DNA from: Lachnospiraceae bacterium
GTDB taxonomy: Bacteria; Bacillota; Clostridia; Lachnospirales; Lachnospiraceae
Assembly: GCA_024698345.1 (NCBI GenBank)
Contig: JAILRH010000069.1
Location: forward strand, 1 to 37,134
Reading direction: 5' to 3'
Length of the DNA stretch: 37,134 nucleotides
A program made the translations under genes and the position numbers. Within the stretch, counting starts at the first letter, position 1. Each line of letters begins with the position of its first letter. Below are positions 33,329-37,134 of the stretch, piece by piece. The notes below the pieces were generated by a model. That model did no database searches, was not told the origin of the DNA, and saw nothing but the letters and a program-made list of their open reading frames with translations.

Positions 33329-34411
33329 TTATTTTTCAGTAAATGTCTTACTGTCAGCATCGTATACAACAGAATCAGGAACTCCCTCCAAATCCGGGTA
33401 TACTTTCTTTGTAAAGTCATCTAAATTAAGATTCGGATCTAAATCTCCTGTTTTTTGTAAATCTTTGAAAGATGCCACAAATGTTTCTCTTCCAAGGGTT
33501 ACAGAAGGCTCATAATTTAAGAGTGACAATATATCACCATATCTGACAACATCGTCATTACTCTCTGATGGCATATATCCGTTTTCAACCTGAAGCCTTG
33601 CAGCCTCTTCGGGATTTGCCTGAACAAACGCTGCTGCTTTCTGGATTGCTCTTGCATATGCAACCGCACCTTCTTTGTTATTTGCTATAAGTGCCTGTGA
33701 AACATAAGCCTGGCAGCAATATTCCTGTGAAAATACTTCATCCTCACCACTGTCCAGTATTTTGTTAAACTCATAATTTTTTTCTGCATTGTAAGCAACA
33801 GGATCATGAATTCCTATAGCGTCAACTGCACCGTTATCAAGAGCTGTAGGTAAATCTGTCATTGCATATGTCACAAACTGAATATCAGCATCGCTTCCAT
33901 TTACCTTGAATCCAAGGTTAAAAAGTTTTCGTTTAAGCTGAATTGGTGCAGAATCAGACAATGAAGCAACACCTATTGTCTTTCCTTTCAAATCTTCTAA
34001 ACTGTCTATTCCGGTCCCCTTTTTTGAATAAAATTTTGTACAGCCTCGATGTAATCCGGTAACGAAGGCAATCTCAAGACCGTTTGAAATCGGTTGCATC
34101 AGTGTTCCCGTAAGGCCGTAACCTGCATTAATCTCACCACTTGTAATCTGTTCTGTAATAGTATCAATATTAGATGTTACAACTTTATACTCCTGACCAA
34201 TAGCCTTGAACTCTTCATCGAAGTATCCGTTTATAATAGCTATATGTACAGGTGCAAGACACAAACTTTCCTTATTGTTTAAAATCTTTACTACATTATC
34301 ATTCTTTGAACTTTTGGCCTCTTTTTTTTCATTATTGTCACATCCTGTCACTAACCCTGTGACCATCAATGCGCTAATTGCCAGCGCTAAAACTCTTCTT
34401 CCTTTTTTCAT
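33329..34411 (-). CDS. SsuA/NrtA-type substrate-binding lipoprotein
   Basis: The 360-aa lipoprotein has a signal peptide ending in lipobox VTGC (Cys24) and a Ser/Lys/Asn linker. The binding domain resembles the sulfonate/nitrate/taurine family: LAPVHIAIINGYF near the start, GLTGTLMQP, LKGKTIGVAS and DAIGIHDPVA. An adjacent Cys pair is present in SQEYCCQAY, which is unusual for the family. It is the ligand-recognising part of an importer with the genes at 34497-36223. Context suggests an organosulfur ligand. The family also covers nitrate, thiamine precursors and bicarbonate, so this is not certain. Confidence 0.85.
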   Translation of the reverse strand: MKKGRRVLALAISALMVTGLVTGCDNNEKKEAKSSKNDNVVKILNNKESLCLAPVHIAIINGYFDEEFKAIGQEYKVVTSNIDTITEQITSGEINAGYGLTGTLMQPISNGLEIAFVTGLHRGCTKFYSKKGTGIDSLEDLKGKTIGVASLSDSAPIQLKRKLFNLGFKVNGSDADIQFVTYAMTDLPTALDNGAVDAIGIHDPVAYNAEKNYEFNKILDSGEDEVFSQEYCCQAYVSQALIANNKEGAVAYARAIQKAAAFVQANPEEAARLQVENGYMPSESNDDVVRYGDILSLLNYEPSVTLGRETFVASFKDLQKTGDLDPNLNLDDFTKKVYPDLEGVPDSVVYDADSKTFTEK

Positions 34412-34441
34412 TTTAATTTCCTCCTTTTTTCTCTTTTAATT

Positions 34442-34493
34442 ATTCAAGAACGCCTCATCTTCACTTTGTTTAGAAGATGGGGACATCTCTTCT
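34442..34493 (-). promoter_or_regulatory. Structured intercistronic element, similar to 4742-4792
   Basis: Directly after the ssuB stop, CCCCATCTTC pairs with GAAGATGAGG (one mismatch) around loop TAAACAAAGT, followed by CGTTCTTGAAT. The same layout occurs in the lipoprotein leader at 4742-4792. Between ssuB and ssuA such a hairpin could stabilise or partially terminate the message. Confidence 0.5.
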
Positions 34494-34496
34494 CAG

Positions 34497-35276
34497 TTAC
34501 AGATAATACTCAGGTTCAATGTTATCCCCTGCATAGTTTAGTATCTCAAGTATCTGAGTTCTGTATTTAAGAAAGTCATTATTCCCTCTTGCCCTTGGTC
34601 TCCCAAGTTCAATATCAATAACTTTTTCAATCTTTGCAGGTCGAGGTGTCATTATCACAACCTGGTCTGACAAATAAACTGCCTCATCAACATCATGCGT
34701 AACCATAATAATAGTTATTTTTTGTTCCTTCCAGATTCGTAGGATTTCATCCTGCATATTCATTCTGGTAAATGCATCTAAAGCTCCAAGCGGTTCATCT
34801 AATAACAACACTTTAGGATGACCTACCAACGCTCTTGCAAGAGAGGCTCTTTGATTCATACCTCCTGATAACTGATGAGGGTATGAATTTTCAAATCCGG
34901 TTAGACCAACCATCTCTATATATTCTTTTACATCCTGTTTCTTTTCTTTATATATTCCCCTGGCCTTTAATCCAAAAGAAATATTTTTTTCTATTGATAA
35001 CCACGGATACAGATTTGCCTGCTGAAAGGCAAAACCTCTGTCATGTCCGGGTTTCTTAATTTCTTCTCCGTCAAGCAGGATCACTCCGCTGTCCTGAAGA
35101 TTTAGTCCTGAAATTGCTCTGAGCAGTGTGGTTTTTCCACAGCCCGAAGGTCCTATCAGAGATATAAAGGACCCTGCCTTAATCTTCAGATTGACATCGT
35201 TTAACGCTTTTACTTCACTTCCATCCGGATTTGTAAAACTCTTTGACACATTTTCAATTACAATTTCTCCTACCAT
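34497..35276 (-). CDS. ABC importer ATPase (SsuB/TauB type)
   Basis: The 259-aa ATPase has Walker A GPSGCGKTTLL, Q-loop FQQANLYPWLS, signature LSGGMNQRASLARAL, Walker B VLLLDEPLGALD and the switch His in MVTHDVDEAV. These are typical of sulfonate/nitrate/taurine importers. The start at 35276 has AAAGGAG 7 nt upstream and overlaps the permease stop region; a more distant ATG at 35297 lies inside the permease gene and is less likely. It pairs with the permease at 35270-36223. Confidence 0.9.
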   Translation of the reverse strand: MVGEIVIENVSKSFTNPDGSEVKALNDVNLKIKAGSFISLIGPSGCGKTTLLRAISGLNLQDSGVILLDGEEIKKPGHDRGFAFQQANLYPWLSIEKNISFGLKARGIYKEKKQDVKEYIEMVGLTGFENSYPHQLSGGMNQRASLARALVGHPKVLLLDEPLGALDAFTRMNMQDEILRIWKEQKITIIMVTHDVDEAVYLSDQVVIMTPRPAKIEKVIDIELGRPRARGNNDFLKYRTQILEILNYAGDNIEPEYYL

Positions 35277-36223
35277 TTGATTACTCCTTTCTGCCATCCA
35301 AGTAATCTATCTTTTATTTTGAATAAAAGAGTGATAATCAAATTACATAAAACCGCCAATATTATCAGTCCTGCATACACATTTGCATACAACATCATAC
35401 TTTTCTGCCAATTTAAGTACCAGCCGATTCCTGATTTGCACCCAAACATCTCAGCTGTAACCAGTGTGATAAATGAACCTGTCGTTGCATAGAAAAATCC
35501 TAAGAACACACTTGGCAAAGCAGCGGGAATTCCAACTTTAAATATTTTGTACAATTTTCCCGCTCCCAACGTATCAGCTACTTCAAAGTAAGTCTGTTGA
35601 ACATTTTGTATGCCATTACTTGTCATAACAGTAATTGGAAACCAAACTGCCAGCGCTATCATAAACACTGCCGCCTGATATGACGTGCTGAAAAGTGATA
35701 ATACCAACGGTGACCAGGAAGTCGCAGGTATCGGTCCGATTATTTTGATAAAGGGATTAATCCAATATGATAATTTCTTATTGAATCCGACTACTATACC
35801 TGTTGTAAATCCCAAAGCTGCACCGACAAAGAAACCGATTATCAGAAGTTTTGCAGAAGCTAAAATACATTGAACGATCAGCGACCTGTCTTTTACAAAC
35901 ACTGCAAATACTCTGTCTAGCGACGGGAAGAACAACACCGGCAACAATGAATATTTACTGCAAATCAGATTTATGATATTCAAAAGCAATACCCCACCTG
36001 CAAGTAGCGGAGCTGTATTTTCAAATTTCTCTGATACTTTTTTATTGAGAAATGAAACCAGATAAATCAGAACAATTATCCCTCCTGCTATATATAAAAA
36101 ATAAAGAAAGTATGGCTTATCTGCCTCAGGCTGGCTTGCTGAATTTGGAATAAATACAGCCACTGCAATGGCAAGTAATAATGAAATGATTACACTTACT
36201 TTTTTTATCTGTTTTACTATCAT
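35270..36223 (-). CDS. ABC importer permease (SsuC/TauC type)
   Basis: The 317-aa permease has about seven to eight membrane spans. Its first two (10-26 and 43-60), before residue 65, form an N-terminal extension relative to the usual SsuC of about 250 aa. The EAA-type loop contacting the ATPase is ADTLGAGKLYKIFKVGIPAAL, quoted here by position (about 216-236). The conserved GPIPATSWSPLVLSLF segment is also present. It is the first gene of the six-gene importer/DUF4418/FtsX operon, behind a leader with a terminator and a candidate antiterminator. Confidence 0.87.
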   Translation of the reverse strand: MIVKQIKKVSVIISLLLAIAVAVFIPNSASQPEADKPYFLYFLYIAGGIIVLIYLVSFLNKKVSEKFENTAPLLAGGVLLLNIINLICSKYSLLPVLFFPSLDRVFAVFVKDRSLIVQCILASAKLLIIGFFVGAALGFTTGIVVGFNKKLSYWINPFIKIIGPIPATSWSPLVLSLFSTSYQAAVFMIALAVWFPITVMTSNGIQNVQQTYFEVADTLGAGKLYKIFKVGIPAALPSVFLGFFYATTGSFITLVTAEMFGCKSGIGWYLNWQKSMMLYANVYAGLIILAVLCNLIITLLFKIKDRLLGWQKGVIKW

Positions 36224-36266
36224 TTTGATCCTCCATTTATTTTTTCACCTGACTCGTCGTGTAAAC

Positions 36267-36315
36267 AAAAAAACCAGAAGCATGACATGCATAATGCAAT
36301 GTCAACCTCTGGTTT
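36267..36315 (-). terminator. Leader terminator (attenuator) before the importer operon
   Basis: On the minus strand AACCAGA pairs with TCTGGTT around an inner stem GACAT/ATGTC, followed by seven T residues. It ends about 45 nt before the first start codon. The 5' arm is also the 3' half of the shared hairpin motif, so the two structures exclude each other. Confidence 0.75.
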
Positions 36316-36326
36316 TCCAGTCAGTT
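36304..36326 (-). promoter_or_regulatory. Regulatory hairpin motif, copy 1 (importer leader)
   Basis: Minus strand AACTGA-CTGGAAAACCAG-AGGTT: a CTGG/CCAG stem with AAAA loop, an internal loop TGA/AG and an outer AAC/GTT stem. It matches 23069-23091 with two pair-preserving changes. Forming it would break the terminator at 36267-36315, as expected for an antiterminator. Confidence 0.6.
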
Positions 36327-36510
36327 TCTCTGATTATTGTAATTATCCGGATTTCTGTTTTTGCAATCTATGTTTAAGATTACCAATCCATTTATGTCCT
36401 GAATAATTAAGATTTGTGATACAGAAATAGTATCATATCATATAACTTTTGTATAATCTATGTAGTTTATCACTTGTAATAACTTCTGCTTATAACTTTA
36501 TAGGGTCTTT

Positions 36511-36543
36511 GAAAAAGAAAGAACACCGAACCAGTCGGTGTTC
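36511..36543 (-). terminator. Terminator of the Ig-like fragment
   Basis: GAACACCGA/TCGGTGTTC stem with ACTGGT-type loop followed by TTTCTTTTTC on the minus strand. It nearly matches the metY terminator at 14127-14155. Confidence 0.8.
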
Positions 36544-36566
36544 CCTCTTTTTTTATTGATTAAATT

Positions 36567-36884
36567 TTACTTTACAGTAACTTTAATCTTTGCTTTTGTT
36601 CCGTTCTGAGCAAATACATATATTACACATTTTCCTTTGCTAACTGCCTTAATCTTGCCGTCCTTACTTACCTTTGCAATTGCCTTTCTTGATGAATAGT
36701 AACGGTAGTGTTTAGCATGTTCTGTACTTAATAATGATTTACGTTTGCTTACTTTAACTGTTTTAGCATTAATCTGGAATGTCTTCTTATCATTCAAAGT
36801 AACTTTCTTCTTATTAAGTTTAAATTTCCTGGGTGCAAATACTTTCCAATTCTGCTGAAGGTGTTGTAATCCAACTCTCCACAT
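36567..36884 (-). pseudogene. C-terminal fragment of a bacterial Ig-like domain protein
   Basis: The 105-aa frame from residue 20 on reads like the terminal Ig-like (Big_2) repeat of Lachnospiraceae surface proteins: KKVTLNDKKTFQINAK, YYSSRKAIAKVSKDGKI, GKCVIYVFAQNGTKAKIKVTV. The first 18 residues (MWRVGLQHLQQNWKVFAP) do not belong to such a domain and there is no signal peptide. A terminator for another transcript lies directly upstream, so this is probably the stranded end of a larger gene. Confidence 0.6.
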
Positions 36885-36903
36885 ATAACAGCAGCCAAGA
36901 AAT

Positions 36904-36930
36904 AAAAAAGGGGCTGTAAAAACAGTCCCC
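36904..36930 (-). terminator. Terminator at the right edge
   Basis: GGGGACTGT/ACAGCCCC stem (one bulge) with TTTT loop and a T run on the minus strand. It would end a transcript entering from outside the window, such as the element at 36983-37108. Confidence 0.75.
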
Positions 36931-36982
36931 TAACGGAAAAACGGCTACTGAACCAATAAATTTTTTCATAGATTATTTGACA

Positions 36983-37108
36983 CTATCTTCTACGTGACAT
37001 GCTCCCACTACTTAAATCAATATGATTTTGAAGTAGGGGCTTCCTGCTCAATGACTCTTCTGAGCCAAGTATCAACAGGCTATCCTCGCGTGCCCCGCGA
37101 TTCTTTTT
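36983..37108 (-). mobile_element. Possible IS605-type TnpB tail and right end
   Basis: An open frame without start codon ends in NRGAREDSLLILGSEESL and then SRKPLLQNHIDLSSGSMSRR. Its last part coincides with a strong hairpin (CCCCTACTTCAAAATCA with its complement, about 37008-37040). A structured right end overlapping the last codons is typical of IS605 tnpB genes, and the peptide style is similar to TnpB C-termini after the zinc ribbon. No catalytic residues are present, so this is a suggestion only. Confidence 0.35.
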
Positions 37109-37134
37109 TTATTTATCTCATTTAGGATTTTTAT

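Noticed and set aside
36224-36480. SAM, TPP or T-box riboswitch before the importer
   Set aside because: None of the conserved cores (S-box, THI box, T-box sequence) can be found; only the hairpin motif and terminator are supported.

Overview
The window is A+T-rich and every convincing gene lies on the minus strand. Gene content and protein style (YbaK, AroB, WG-repeat lipoprotein, IscR-type Rrf2 regulator, NifS/NifU pair, SsuABC-like importer, DUF4418, bacterial Ig-like fragment) point to an anaerobic gut-type Clostridium relative, probably Lachnospiraceae. This is inferred from protein character only.

Left part (1-14.1 kb) is a patchwork. It holds a 64-bp direct repeat, two small membrane-protein genes, a single-chain CoA-transferase, a WG-repeat lipoprotein, and a collapsed PTS-EIIC/EAL gene. 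These are followed by a RecQ-like helicase without a recognisable Walker A motif, a large secreted basic-secretory-protein metallopeptidase with discoidin domains, a regulator fragment, ybaK, aroB and a DUF234-type ATPase.

The centre (14.1-30.9 kb) is the notable part: a sulfur and Fe-S locus built around a nitrogenase-like enzyme. In transcription order it has an IscR/CymR-like Rrf2 regulator, nifS, nifU, a LysR regulator, cysK, a yezD-like small ORF, a tRNA-Cys-like RNA, nifB, nifX, nifH, a second divergent cysK, nifD-like, nifK-like and a Cys-rich nifX-like gene. Then follow a cystathionine gamma-synthase/lyase, a PatB-type C-S lyase and an O-acetylhomoserine sulfhydrylase (metY). P-cluster cysteines, the cofactor cysteine, the NifH cluster cysteines and all NifB motifs are present. 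The residues needed for N2 reduction (equivalents of NifD Gln191, His195 and His442) are replaced, and no nifEN or nifV is seen. I infer a nitrogenase-like reductase acting on a sulfur compound, like the described methylthio-alkane reductase (MarBHDK). The released thiol or sulfide would be captured by MetY and CysK. The substrate is unknown.

The right part (30.9-36.2 kb) is one probable operon: an SsuABC-like importer, a DUF4418 membrane protein, and a MacB/FtsX-type permease with its ATPase. It probably feeds or supports the same pathway. The edge carries an Ig-like domain fragment and a possible IS605/TnpB tail.

Regulatory layers visible in the DNA: an 88-nt promoter module shared by metY and cysK; a 30-aa leader peptide with two Cys-Cys pairs before metY; and a 23-nt hairpin motif shared by the importer and the second cysK, which in the importer leader competes with an intrinsic terminator. 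Short tandem repeats occur in many intergenic gaps, and several duplicate the stop codon of the gene they follow.
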